This document shows positions 1-13,400 of a DNA stretch of 64,000 bases, piece by piece. Position 1 is the first letter of the stretch; each line of letters opens with the position of its first letter. Source of the stretch: Davidsoniella eucalypti (lineage: Eukaryota > Ascomycota > Sordariomycetes > Microascales > Ceratocystidaceae); NCBI GenBank assembly GCA_004009845.1, contig RMBW01000109.1, forward strand, positions 39,523 to 103,522, given 5' to 3'. The position numbers were made by a program, and so were the translations under genes. A model generated the notes under the pieces. It made no database searches and was not told the origin of the DNA. It worked only from the letters and a program-made list of their open reading frames with translations.

Positions 1-106
1 GAGAAGCAGAGAGAGAACGAAGCAAGCAGTGTCCAGCAAACGAGACGAAAACGAGCGGGCTCGCTGTACAGTATGTATGTCTTGTACGTATTGTGCCTCC
101 GTATCG

Positions 107-817
107 TACAGACATGTATGTAGTACTGCAACGCAAGTCTACTATGACGACAGCGCCTGGGCTGCGTTGGCAGAGGCTATCGAAGAAGCCATGGCAGACT
201 GCGATGGCCCTACATATAGGTATGGGAACGGGGGAAAACAGCAAAGTGTGTGTATGATGATGTAGTTGGCAGTGGTCGATGAACATGTTCAAGCGAGAAA
301 CAACGAACAGCTACGGGAACGATATACATGTGTCTGTACAGATACAGACGCTCTCGTTGGTCCGAGGCGGCAGTGTTCGCAGCAGCAATCTCTCTTCTGG
401 TCATGGTTAGCCGGTAGGTACAGACGAGATGGTAGCCACCCATCCATTTGATCCTATCCGTCTATATATACGCACCATCACTTTCGTCGCTTCTCGAGCA
501 TCGACACGCCCACGAGGCCCAAGATCCGCGTATACATGTAAAGGGGGGTGTTGCAGAGGGGAGAGGGCGTGGGCAGGTGGCAAGGAGGGCTCGTCAGCAA
601 TAAACATTGACGGTGGCAGTATTAGCAGCAGTTTTAAGAGTGACAATGGCAGTGGTAATACCAAAGGCAGCAGATGGGGGCCGGCTGACTACGGACGGAA
701 TCCGTCCATCCATATCTATAGTGAGATGGAAAGACGGGCTAGTTTTTTGTCCCATGTGTCTCCATACAGATATGCACACATGGAGATATGGCCGAGTCTG
801 TCTGGTCTTGTACAGAC
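107..817. promoter_or_regulatory. Cluster of TACAGAC / GTCTGTA heptamers
   Basis: The heptamer TACAGAC occurs at 107-113, 343-349, 419-425 and 811-817, and its reverse complement at 332-338. Chance would give about 0.1 in 800 bp on both strands. It may be a transcription-factor site array for a gene left of the window, or simply a local simple-sequence bias, since CAGA and GTAC words are common here. No factor is assigned. Confidence 0.25.
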
Positions 818-1354
818 AGTCTCTGGAAGCTCCTCAGTCCTGGGCAGAGTGCAGAGTGCAGTAAAGCCGAGCAGAGGGTATGTCTAGTAGCGGCAGTCGG
901 GTTGCAAAGTTCGAAAAATGGGATGAACAAAACGATGTAGGCCAGCAAGGGAGTGAAGTGTGTGGTGGTGCTGCAGAAATCGAGCACACACTTTCTCTCT
1001 CTTCTGCCTGTCTCTTTGCGGGTTTTTTATTTGAGGGGGGGTGAGGAGGAAGGAGCAAGCCAAAGGGAGAAAGAGAGACTGCCAGTCGGCAGAATAAACG
1101 CAGGCAAATAAAATCAGATAAAATTGGACGATACACAAACGGGGAAACTTGTCGAGCTACAGGCCTCCCTGGCTGCGGTGAGGTGTGTACTGAGTACGCT
1201 AAAAGCGAGCCAGTGCAGGAGAGCCAGAAGAGCATTTCAGAGATAAAATCAGACGATAACCAAAAGAAGGTGTCGGTTTCTTGGGTTGTGTTTTTTGTTT
1301 TTGTTTTTCTCTGAGAAGACTGGCCGGGCGTGTAAGAAAGCCAACTAGAACAGA

Positions 1355-1369
1355 GGGGGGGGGGGGGGG
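1355..1369. repeat. G15 homopolymer
   Basis: An uninterrupted run of fifteen G residues lies inside a purine-rich stretch. Such runs are prone to length error in sequencing and can form G-rich structures. Confidence 0.9.
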
Positions 1370-4300
1370 ACCACATAGTATAAAAACACAGCAGAATCAA
1401 TCTGCGCTGCCCAAATGCTGACACAGCAGAAAGTTCCATGGTTGTGTCAATTTGCCTTGGACAGACAGGCCCATCTCGGGGCTCTAGAAGACGCTCAAAA
1501 CACTCGAAAAACAAGCCAAAGCCCCCCGGCTGGCTCCGTATCATGGCACGCATTTACCTGTGTACATGAGAGTCCGCGAAGCAAAGAGATGGAATACAAC
1601 AATACCCATATGCTCCCGTCCGGGCTTCTGTCGTCAGAGCGGCAGATCAAACTGCTCGACATGTCGGCTTGCACGCTGGGATCGCAGGGCTGGCTGGACG
1701 GCTGCTGGATGCACCATAGCAAGTGACGGAAACTCAGATACAACACACATCATGCTACAAGATGCCGTATGTCTTCACGTTCTCCCAGCAAAGAGCATTG
1801 CCTCTTCTCTGTCCGTGGCGCGGGGGTGTCTCTAATCAGCCGCCTTTTCGCCAAATAATGCACACTAGAGGGGGGGTGTTGGTCTAGCTGTAAAACACCT
1901 ACAAGCTGGCCTGGCCGTGGTCTATGTAGCTAGTCAGTCCCGACGAGGGTCTTTCCTTGCCTTCTTTCCCTGCCCTTCTGTTGCCCGACCCTATTGCTTG
2001 GTTATGACACACTATTAACTTACTATTGCAAAACCTGGCCCTACTGCTACCACGCCGATTGTGCATAGCCAATATTTGGACTTGGACGCTACATTGCGGC
2101 AGGCCATTGTGATGGCATTCATGCTAGCAATGCTAGGACAAGCCGTCAAACAAGGCCAGTCTGGTCTATAGCATCAACTATAAGAAGAGGCTCACGTCCG
2201 TTATTATGATCATGACAGCAATAGCCAATAAAGTTTGTAGGCTTCTGTCGTTCCCTCCTCCCCCCCCAGACTGGCCTCTGTCTTAGTAAGCACCGTCCTC
2301 CAATCCAATGAGCACGGCGTCACATTCCCCTTACAACTCGTATCCATTTGCCGTCCCCTTGTTATGCCCAGCAGTTGTTTGGCCTTGGCCATTCACATTT
2401 GGATTGTCATATATTGGCCGTCAATCTCTTGTCTCCATGATACTCCATCGATAGTCAGGCAGCATGCACCCTCTCGGGGCCTTTTTGTGGCTTACTATCT
2501 TGCCTCGAGGCCGCACTTCACTTCATTTAAAGACTAGTCTAAGCCGAGATACTGGCTACGGGTGTTTCGCACTATCAAAGCCATTCTCTGGACATATTTG
2601 CCTACGTAGACACCGAATACCGTATACCATACCCGGTGCATTTGTAGTGTCTTTCTATAGAGAGTGCATATGTAGATGCAGCACGGCCTGTCGAGCTGCT
2701 GTCGTAACGGGCGCCTGATGCAAGATACAGAAGCGGCTGTTGTTTTGCCGTTCTGTTGTTATTGTTGTGATAGACCAAGCTACATATACATATCCATGGA
2801 TAGTCGATGATAACGCAGCAAGCAGCAGCCTGCAACGCAACCCTCTTTTGCAAACCACTAGTGTGCATGCATGCAGCATTGCCAAACAATAGCCCGAAAG
2901 CTACATGACCACCCGGGGCAGCATACATCACCTGTACATGTAGTGTCTGTATTTCTACCTGTACATACGGATACAGGTATGCCGTCGAGGTGGCCGTAGC
3001 ATTACAGCTCTTCTGGCCAATGCTACCCGCTATAGAGCAGCTGATACCAGCAGCATGCCAAAATCGGCGTAGCTGACGATGCTTTGCCCTGCTTCTTTTC
3101 GCTTCCTGTCTGTCGTTGCACCTGTTTGTTTGTTTGTTTCTTTCTCTCTTCTTTTCCAGGCCCAGCCTCTTCTCTCCTCCAGCACGGGACTGTGATAACT
3201 CGAACCTCGACGTTTACCATCTCCGTCGTGATCTATGGCCTCGTACCTGGAATTCGCCCTCGTCCGCTTTCGCCCACTTATATGCGTCCGGATCAAGTTA
3301 GTATTTTACGTGCATAGCGTAGCCTTTTTTAGCCAAGGGACTAAGCTTTTTTGCTTAGGCACTGAAGAATTCGTTAGCCTGTTCTGTGCCAAGTGAAATA
3401 ATAGCGTGGACGCTAAAACTCCAACGGCCCCCCTTCTCCTTCACAGGGCCAAAGCCCCCCCCCTTCAGCTTAAAGCTAAGTTAGTTAGGCCAATCCACCA
3501 AGATCTATAGTTCGCTGTCAAAAGGCCAAGATCAGAGACAATGAACTATTTCATTTCCTTTTCCTCTTCCTCCGTTCTGTAGAGAACAAGAGGCCTGAAC
3601 TAAGCATAGAGTGGATGGGATGGGTTTATTCATGCGTTCGTTCGCACCCATGATTTCTTGGGTTTTCTTTCTTCTTCTCTCCCGAATATGTGTTCGAGGC
3701 AGCCCTCCATAACGCCTGTCTGGCCTACCTGTCCGCTCAATTTTTAAACCTTTTGCATGAAGCGGCCCAAGGCCAAAATAGATGTGGCTAGCGCCGAAAA
3801 TAACAGCAGCAAAAGAAAAAAAAAGAAAACAAGAATATAGTTCCAACATAACAATCCCACAACCAACCGGCCAATGTTAGAGGGGGCGTTTGGTTTGTTT
3901 TGCTGGTTCTGGTGCATCGTATTTGGCCCGGCCCCTCTTCCTTTGTCCGCTTCGCTTCGTGCTATACGTAGAGTTGTCATATGTATATTGTATATTGTAT
4001 CTTGTATATTGTATCTGTGTGTATAGGAAGAGCACTCTTTGGTTAGTTGGATGAGAGATGCCATCGGCTGTCCAACTATGGTCGCCATTGCAGGCTACAG
4101 CACCATTCGATGCCAATAGTCTTATATTGCATACATATGCTATGCTATATATCTGTACACACATATGTACTGCACTTCAAGGGAGCGCCCTTCCCCCCTC
4201 TTCTCTACTGTCATCACAATGATGTAGTTGCCAGTAAGATGCCACCTGTCCCTGCCGTCTTCCGTGTTTCGTTCCCTGTCTACACAGTTATATACCTGAG

Positions 4301-4420
4301 TTTTACCATGAATTCATCACGTTTTTTTTCTTTGACCAAGTGCACGGCGTTGCTGCTCAGCCTTTCTCAAATCAGCGGCTACACAACTAAGTAGCAGGGT
4401 CCAGGGCTTACACAAGCCCG

Positions 4421-4645
4421 ATGACGACTCTAGAAGCGGTTAATATCCTGTTCCCAGAGCTACAAGAATCAGGCCATTTGCTCGCGATGGCGCGATGGGG
4501 CAGCTACGGAGAATGCAAAACTCCAATAGAACAGAGCGTATCAGCCGAAGAGGAATCGAGAATGAAGGTTCGTCGACTTAAGCGTCGACTTCTTCAAGCC
4601 ACATTGGCTGGGATTAGAAGAGAAAATGCGTTCACGGGAACATAG
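4421..4645 (+). CDS. Weak candidate small ORF, 74 aa, unknown
   Basis: An ATG-initiated frame of 74 codons has a balanced, charged composition, with a basic segment around residues 48-66 (motif RRLKRRLLQ), unlike the low-complexity frames around it. I do not recognise it. It has no detectable intron partner, signal peptide or membrane segment. It may be a short real gene, an exon of a missed gene, a relic or chance. Confidence 0.2.
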   Translation: MTTLEAVNILFPELQESGHLLAMARWGSYGECKTPIEQSVSAEEESRMKVRRLKRRLLQATLAGIRRENAFTGT

Positions 4646-7600
4646 CGCCGGGTTAACGAGAGATCAAAACTCGATTAAAATAAACAAATAAACCGAATAC
4701 AGGTGTCCGGGTAAGATAAGCGGCAACTCCATTCCTGTCCTGTATCTTACACTATTCAGATATTTGCTAGGCCAATCTCAATTTGTACTGGAATCTCGAC
4801 TTTTCCCGTCTCGTGCTAGTCCTTCGGAGAACAAAAAGCCATGCTTCTATTCTAGTCTGGAAAACTGATGCAGATTTTCTGTGTTAGCCAGCGATTCTCA
4901 GATCCAGCCACAATTGTGATTGATTGGCGATGGCGACTTTTGTTCCTTTCAAGCCATTTTCTACTGCCGACTTTTTTTTGGGTGTTTCTGCAGTACAGGG
5001 GAACGATGACGGCGATTATTATGGCGATTATTCGTTGAGCCAACGATTCGTCGGCTCTTCTTGGGACTCTTGAACCCTACTGTTCGCCTCGTTTACGTAC
5101 GCCTCTTCCAGGATCGTGATAAGCGGAGGGACAAAAAAAACTGCCAGCCAGACAAGTGGCTACTTGTATCAACTTTATGACATGTCCAGAACAAAATAGT
5201 CGCCTGCAACATCATTTCCAAGAGCAAAAAATAGCATATAACCGGTACAACACCAACGGCTAAATGTCGGGTCGTAGACGCTTGCTATTCTGACTTGAGC
5301 CATTAATGAGAGGAATTCAATGAAACAGCCTATCTAGGAGGTACCGTTTTTTACTGCCGAATTTTACCGGAGACAGGCCGTTCGTTCTTCGTATTGACCA
5401 TCCTTAAATTTTCCTTTTTTTTTTTTTTTTCAGCAGAAGCAAGGCTTTCAACTGCCGGTTCTGTCGTTCGTACTATATACAGCAGATGACCTCTGTTCCG
5501 CAAATTCGACAACTGCGAACTCTGCGTGAGTTTGCTGCAAGCTGCAAGCAGGTTTAGGATCCTTCCTTTCTTTTTCACCAAGATCTCTCCCCCCTTCCAA
5601 TTCTCACCTGGGTTTCCACTTTTCGTCCACTGCTGGCTTGGTAACGGTACAAAAAGCACCAAAAAAACAAGTTTCAACCTAGCCTAGCCCGATACCAAGC
5701 CATATTTCGTGTATATCTTAGGGTTGGCGGGAGTGGAGTGCGCAAACTTATCGCTTGGGTAATGCTGACGCTATCCTTGACCAGGGAAGGCTCTACCTCT
5801 GGCTCTGCAATAGGCTGGTATAGTAGTAGAGTATATAATGCTTTCTTGACCTTTTCTCTTGGATCACGACCTATAACAAAGATACTATCGTTTTGCTTGG
5901 CTTGTCTCCTTGTCCCACGTCAAAGGCTGGCTTGTTTAATGTGCCAGATTAGGCAAAAAAGGACTCAACACCTAAGCTTAGGCTGCAAGTAGCTGTTTTT
6001 TTTGGATTTGGATTTGACGCACTAAATTTCTCAAGGTTTAGCCGCCACGGGGGGGTCTCGAAGGATTGGTGTCAGATTGGTTGGCCTTGTAGTGCACACC
6101 ATTACGCTTGTGCCTAACTATATGGGCAAAATTGATACTTGTTACTTGTAATGGTGAACTTGGACTCGTATATCTCGGGCCCTAAGGCCGACGGATTTCT
6201 TGTCGTGACGAAATGAAAAGTGATGTGATAGAGAGAAGAGGGTGTCATGTTCTATATGTCTTGAATTCGTGACCCTACATGTGTATGCTTGGCCAAGGTT
6301 TCCTCTTGTTTTGCCACTAGATATTCTAGAGACTGTAGAATAATCTTGCAAGGTTGATTCTAAAAGCACCAATAACACACACCTTTTGACTGTAGCGGCT
6401 GAATCATGGCTTATCTTTTCCTCTTGTTGTTCTTGTCTAGATCGCAGAATTGGTTTGACCAGCTTTGCAAGGCTTTGTTCGACCTCGGTACGTCATTACG
6501 TCGGTCTAGGAAAACATGATTAGAGTCAGACACAAATACTGATACATCGTCTCGATCCCTACAGTCACTACTCTGGGGTTTGCCTCATCTGCGCTATTCG
6601 GGCATCACGGTCCTTGCTGTGTACAGATATGTGACCGTCAGCCTTTCGACTTTTTGCGGTGACGACGGAATATACATACCAACAGACTCGCGAATCCTGT
6701 GAAAAAAAAAGCCTTGGTTTGGCCTATTACGCATGCAGCTCTCGATGAATCCTCACAGAACATCCTCAACACCAACAGGCGGATTTGGCTTGTAAGCCTC
6801 GCCCCCTTGCGATTGCCTGATCATCTGTGTTAAATCTGACTCTATATCAGAGATTATCGACACACCAAACCCAATCCGCCTTTGCACACATTATGCTCAA
6901 TGTCTTGGTTGCCAGCTTAGTTTGCCTCCGGTCCGTCGACAGCCCGATCCTGTCCGCGTTGGTTTCCAATAAAGGTGTACTCAGCTGTTCTGGATCAGCA
7001 CACGAAGAAGTTTACCATATACCAGTACAGCTACATATCTTCCCCTCCTGAACAAGGATTTCCCACAGCTCGTAAAGCATCAACATCGTGATGCTGACTA
7101 GTTGCAGACCTGGGGTTATGTCTTGTCTTTTTGCTATCTTGTTTCCTTGGCTTTCTAGCAAACCAACGGCCCAATGTTGGAAAATACCTTTTCTGGGTAT
7201 AGTAAGCAGATACGATAACGATACCACAGTGCTGGAACGGACGGCTGATTGCAGCTCGACCCAAACTTCGGCCGACTCGTATCCTGGGTGCAGCAAAACA
7301 TTGTAGCACTGCTACACATATAACATGCTCATCTTTCACCATCTTGATCATCTCCAATGCTACCCTGAAATTTGAGCCTTGGCCACTCGAATGACTGGCC
7401 TGCGGCATATCCCACTACCATATCACAGCACAGATGACTTTGGCCTTGAATATCACTTCATGGGTGCCACGGTTTTATGTCTCGCGGTGTAACAAAATTT
7501 CACGGCCTAGAACATGAGAGGTCTGCTCGGATGCAAGTACGACTGACTTCTGGTTAGATTCACGAGCATTGCGAGTATATTCCTTTCTCTATGTCTAACA

Positions 7601-8525
7601 CTAGTCACTATCGATTCGAACATGTTGGCAGCCAGCTTGCTAGTAGATAGCCCACGACTGGCTAAATAGGCTTGCACAGGCAGTGTTACCACGACGAGCT
7701 CTTTTTCGTTCTATTCCTTCTAGTCTGCCCACAAAGAACCTGATACATCTTTTCTTCTGGCGTGAAAAACAGGACCCAATCGCCCCTGTACAGCCCCTGT
7801 TATTGTCCATGGCACAGTCCAGACATTTGCCGGGGGGGGGCTGTTTTTTTCTTCTTTCTTTTCTTTTTCTCTCTTGCACAAAAAGCTGGCACAGCCAGTG
7901 ACCAACTAGTTCTGGTTAAGCAATCGTCAAGCCCAGTAAAAAAAAAAAGAAAAAAAGCTGGCCTGCTCAAGTCATCCAGGTGACCGCCTAGACGACCGTG
8001 TTCAACTGTAAAAGGGAGCATTACTACTACTACGAGCCTGTCTGACTTGCTTGTTTGCTTGCCTACTTTGCTTGCCAGTGGCTTGGTTGCAGTGCTACAA
8101 GACCAAGAATCATTAACTTTACTTCCATATGACAAAACATGCCAGATCGAAAAGCCTTGTAAGCCTGTATTCCCGATAAATGCCATTTTAAACTAGAACA
8201 TTGTACGGAAGTTTCACAGAGTCTCTTTCATATCAAACTGGATACTCCTTCTAAATAAACCATGCCCCGATAGTTACATTAAGTTCTGGGTGGCCTTTTT
8301 GTTCAAAAAAAAAAAAGTACTATGCTAGTTGACGATATGCACAATATCCAGAACCCTCGAAGAAAACAGGCCAGAATTGACCATATAGTGCTCTAATTTT
8401 GCTATAGTTCTTCCCAGCCTCTGTTGACGGCAATATAACACTGCCCATTGGCCTTCTCGCACCAAAGTGCTCTGACTTTGACACTGCGCATTGTTTCGGA
8501 CCACCCTCCCTCCCAAAAAGAATAG

Positions 8526-8732
8526 TTTGCTTTTATCCTACTGACAATAGCCACGGAGACTGCCGTAGCCCATCGAGATCTTAACAAGAAGACAGGGCCA
8601 CGGACAGGATGTGTTCTTGTTACAGACTTGGCTCATCTTTCGGAACTGCTGGCGCGGTTTCAAGACCCTAGACGCCGTACGGCAAAGCGCCGCTTTGACG
8701 AGTTTCTGAAGAGCTTAGATACTACGAATCTG
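8526..8732 (+). other. GC-rich exon-like island (possible gene relic)
   Basis: A frame of 69 codons without a stop runs from just after a TAG (8523-8525) to a good donor site, GTAAGC, at 8733. The translation contains DLNKKTGPRTGCVLVTDLAH and then RRRTAKRRFDEFLKSLD, which reads like genuine globular protein. It is GC-richer than its AT-rich surroundings. There is no in-frame ATG and I could not find neighbouring exons with confidence. It may be an internal exon of an unrecognised gene, a relic or chance; no function is assigned. Confidence 0.25.
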
Positions 8733-9190
8733 GTAAGCTACATCTGTATATATGTATTTGCGTAGTCTGGCTTTTATTTCTATTTTATGCTTATTTATCA
8801 TGTTTAATAATAGTAATGGGTAGTAATATTATTGTTGTTTATTCTCCTCTATATGTACATACAACTAATGGGTCTCGTAGACTCGCCTTATCCGGACGAC
8901 TCTTTGGGTTTAGTTTACCAACTCAATATGTGCCAGTACACAAATATCTCTACTGAGGAACGAGCTTCACCGTCCATGTTTAGAATTTCACGATAGCCAG
9001 CGGCGCACTAACCACTTCCAAAAGACACTTGGTCCTAGCCATTAAATCCCTCGTCATGTCTATCAGGACTGCACAACACGGTATACGTTTTCTTTTCTTT
9101 TTTTTCTCACTGGGTTTATGAGTCTAGAAACGACTAGGCATTAGCCTAATTCTGAATGCTTTGGTAAAATAGCAACGCTCCTCCTCCTCC

Positions 9191-9192
<2 letters not shown>

Positions 9193-9224
<32 letters not shown>

Positions 9225-9225
9225 A
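9193..9225. repeat. Interrupted poly-A tract
   Basis: Nineteen A residues, one G, then thirteen A residues. No retroelement body ending at this tract was recognised on either side, so it is recorded only as low-complexity sequence. Confidence 0.85.
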
Positions 9226-10404
9226 GCAAGCGGCAGAACATGTCATTGTAACAGCTGCAACTCAACAAAATTAGCCCGTTTTGAAGTATCAGGTTTAATG
9301 ATTACTGCTTGGCTACTCTTGACCAACTTCTCGTGACATTATTCCCGTATCAACTGCCATGAACGATGATCGACGAGTAGTGAAACGAGCAGGACGGGTT
9401 GAGAAATATATCCCCTTGCTTCATTCTAAAAGTAATAAAAGAAAAGAAAAGAAGCTCAGCCAAGGCCCAAGGTCTAAACAAACTAGCAAAAGCCAAACTT
9501 GCCAGCCTCCTCCTATTCATGATATGCACAGCAACCAAGAGAAACGCTTAGCGTAAACTAAAAGGAACTAAGCCGAAGGGCTGATTTTCCATTTCAGCTG
9601 TCCATACTCTACTGTCTATTGTCTTGTCTCGTATATCCTTCTTTTTTTGCCTTTAAATTCTACTATGTTCGTTATGGTTGGTGTTTTTAGCATATGGGGG
9701 ATGCTTGATTTTTATCTTTCTCCTTCGCGTCTAAGCTGGCTCGTGACTAACACTAACACAGAAATAGACGATCGAAGCGAGAAAACTCAGATAAACTGCC
9801 GATAGTCCACTATATCGATCATGGCCCGCTAGAAGCTCACCACTAACTCGGTCTATTGTCTATATCTCTATCTTTATATCTCAGTCATATCTCGTTGCTC
9901 CTCGGAAAAAGAGAAGATAAATAGAAAGAAAAAAAAAAGAAGAAAAAAAAAGAAGAAAAAAGGTCAACAAAACAAAGGAAAGTTAAACTTACGCACGTAG
10001 CGATTATAATTGGGGGCGAGAACAAAAAAAAAGAGGGAATAAAAACTTTCCTTTGGGACCATGTAAAAAATGTAAAAACAACATTTCCGAGAACCTGCAA
10101 ATCGCGGGGCTTCATGGATTTGACCCTGTGCATTGTTTTTTTTATTTTTTTTTTTCCCTTTTCTTTTTTTTTTACTAGTTAGTAGACTAAATAGACAAAA
10201 GAAGGAGATCTTTGAAGTGAAAATCATTTCACTCCTCGACGGCCAGATCGACGCCCAAAAGAGCCCACTGGCATATTACGTAGTTGATGCTAGCCCTTTC
10301 CATTATATTGGTTCTTAGTGGGAAGCGAAGTCAGCATATACCGTCTTTTGACGCCTTTTTAACCGTTGATGTTGTTGGATCGATGCGAACGGCATGATCG
10401 AATG

Positions 10405-10425
10405 TATATATATATATATATATAT
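10405..10425. repeat. (TA)n microsatellite
   Basis: About ten uninterrupted TA dinucleotides in otherwise unassigned intergenic DNA. Confidence 0.9.
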
Positions 10426-13400
10426 GCATATAATGTATCAGTTGTACAAGTTTGCGCATATGCTGATTATCATAGTCAACCAACTAGCGCTATATATGCA
10501 AGTAGTCACCGCTTCATGCTAATATTCCTATTTCTGCAAGGGCTTGTCCATAAGCTGCCATTGAGACACCCAGCCGGGCCTTCAATTACCGTGTTTTCTC
10601 AACTAGTGAGGTAAAGAGAACGGATGAATTAACGAAGAGAGAAAATACGGATGCTACAGTATGAGATGGAGGGACATGAAAAGTACTCTGCATGATGACC
10701 AAAGAAAAAAAAAAAAGAAGAAAAAAAAAACGCCACTTACTAGTATAAAGCGGCCCCAAAAAGCAAACCATCCCTTCATGAACGATCGCCATGATACCTA
10801 TTCGGTAATGTGAAGGGATTGGACCAATCTTATAGCGCCATATTGTGCGTTTTTTTTTCCTTCTCTGCCCTAGATGAATGTACGGTCAGCTACGGTTATA
10901 GCTAGGATAAGTCATCGTCCCATGGCGGTTGATGGCTGAAGATATATATATTTTGTTCTTTTTATATATCTGTACGCAATGTGGTCTCCAGGCTGGCTTA
11001 TAAGATACCAACTTGTGTGATCTCCCTAAATGACTAAGCTGAAATATGCTGGCCATGACAATTTATGCTACATGAGGCTTTCGTGATTAGTAAATGCGAA
11101 CTGAGGCTATTTCGTCGTTTGCGTGAATTCAATGTTTTGCTATATTGTTGCGTATTTCTTGATATTAGTCTCGGTATATTCGTTTCTTTTTTTAGAAGTA
11201 TTTTCTGTTCTGATAATCGTTTAGTCTTCTTCGTCTCAATCTTTCCCATCCTTTTTTTATTCTTCTTTGTTTCAACAAACTTCACGAACGACCTATTGGA
11301 TGGATACTAGACAATAAAGATGCACAGCACTTATTATATCTTTGAAGTCAGATTTCGTACATATATTAGTCCCGAGGTGATGGCCTTCCAATTTGTCAAA
11401 CAAGACTATTGTTCGTTTATTCAGCAGTTCTTTGTCTGTTTGAACATTTCATTGTTTGATTTCACTCTCAAACCATCCCTACAATGACATGACTCCAACT
11501 CTTTTTTTTCTTTCTTTTTTTTGATATTTCAAAGGTAACTGTATGTTCCCCCTTCTTTATGGGCATTGTTGATCATGACTTGATTGTATTAGTTTGCCTT
11601 GTTCGTTGGACCACGCTTTTCCTTTATCGCTTGTGGCTTCCTAGAAAAGAAGTCGATTTGTGCATATACGCCTTTTTATATGCCAAAACTGTTTGTTCAG
11701 CCCTGTTTAAACTGTAGCTCTGCATCAATAATATGCTGCATATCACGAAGTAATTGCATCATTGATCACCTTGTGTGCGTTTGCTCTACTTTTTTTTTCC
11801 ATTTGACCAATATCTCCGACATTGGGGAATTTAAGCTGCTAGCTAGTTCTCTTTTTGTTGGCAATGTCTATCTTTGCCAAAATATCACAGCTCTATTTGG
11901 AGACATGCGGCAAGGAAATTCAAGACGGTGGTGAGAAATAATCTGCAGATAGATCCACGCCCAGGTCTCAGTTGGCTTTGGGGAGCTATAAAAGCCACAT
12001 ATCGCAGCCTCTGCTGTCTGATATTGCTTTGTAAGCCTTGCTTAATCATATGCATGCAGGATCTCTAGACCGAGTGCATAGAAGTGCCGGGCACTTATAA
12101 GAACTCAGTGTATCACATTGCTGCCATCACTAGTGCTTCCTTTTGATATATACGTCTTATGCGTATAGTCATGTACTCTTAAAAAGAAATATAAAAGGAC
12201 AGAATCGACAGTGCTACTATATCGCCTTGGTCTGGCATTTGGTATTATCAGTGCCACAGTAATACAACAACGTCATGATCGCGCGTCAGAGGAGAGTCAA
12301 TACTTAACAAGTCACTTGTATATCCCCTCCTTTGCCTCTGCTTTATTTTTCGGCATACGCACGCTGCTAGGTGTTTTTTTCTTTTATTTTTTTTCCTGCC
12401 CTCGCATACCGGTAGCGCCATTAGCATATGCAAGATGCTTGGAAAAGGACGTCAGCCAGATTAACCCTAGAGTCTGCAAGCCACAAGTAATGCCAATGCG
12501 TATAATGGTGCAAAAGCTATACGTAGAGAATAAGTTTAATTGTGTAGGAACATATTGTTCCTGGGGCCAACACTGTATTATAGCGGATGTAAGAATTGCC
12601 ATATATGACTATCCTTAATATTCGAAGTATCTGACTCTCCATAACCCGCTGCTAAGTGATACAATCTATACGATTGAGACAAGCAGATTAACTGACATTG
12701 TCTTAGACTTTATGCATTAGCGGTAGAGAAGAGGAAGAGAAAGATGAGCGCTATGACGAGTCTAGTAAGGTTCCCATCTCTCCCTCATTCAGCTATCTCA
12801 CGACTAAATCGAGGCCAAAAGCAAAATCGGAAATATAAGCGCCATTTTGTTCGCGTAGGTCCTTGATAGCAGCCGTGAAAAATAGCCACATCTTCTATTT
12901 GTAGTATTTGGTTTCAAAAGGGGGTACCGCCATTGACGGGAGAAACGAATGTTAGACGAACAATACAGGAAATCACATACACATGTTTCAAGGCGTTTGA
13001 TGACGGGGCTCTGGTCTTTGTTGTTGGGTTCTTTTTTTAGCTGATGGTCTGCCCGCAGATCGTAGCGTACTTCAGGCGAACATGTTTCTGCGATATCTTA
13101 AGCGCATTGCTATTTTCCTGGCTGGCAGAATAAGTGTGTGAGGTGCTATGGTTGTTGCGCCTCCCCCTTCGATCGATAAGCATCGAGCCCGACGCCATTA
13201 TGAGAGAGGGAGCTTCCGTATTCCCATATCCTGTTCTTCGGTGGAGGAGACTCTATGTGAGAATGCAACATCTTGGATGCGCTGCTGCGTATAATAACTT
13301 GTCATCTTATACAATGCCATCTTTCCATACTGGGACAATAACAAAATCGCCCGTGGAACGTGACCATGGTTTGTTCTGCAGGAGGGTAGGGTTAAGCAAG

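Noticed and set aside
834..1553. 239-aa minus-strand frame, the longest in the left 23 kb
   Set aside because: Its composition is Ser/Leu/Pro/Cys-rich from purine tracts, it includes the translated G15 run, and it has no domain or splice context. It is best explained as chance.
12211..12618. 135-aa plus frame
   Set aside because: It has a non-ATG (GTG) start and T-rich runs translated as Phe, with no family resemblance.
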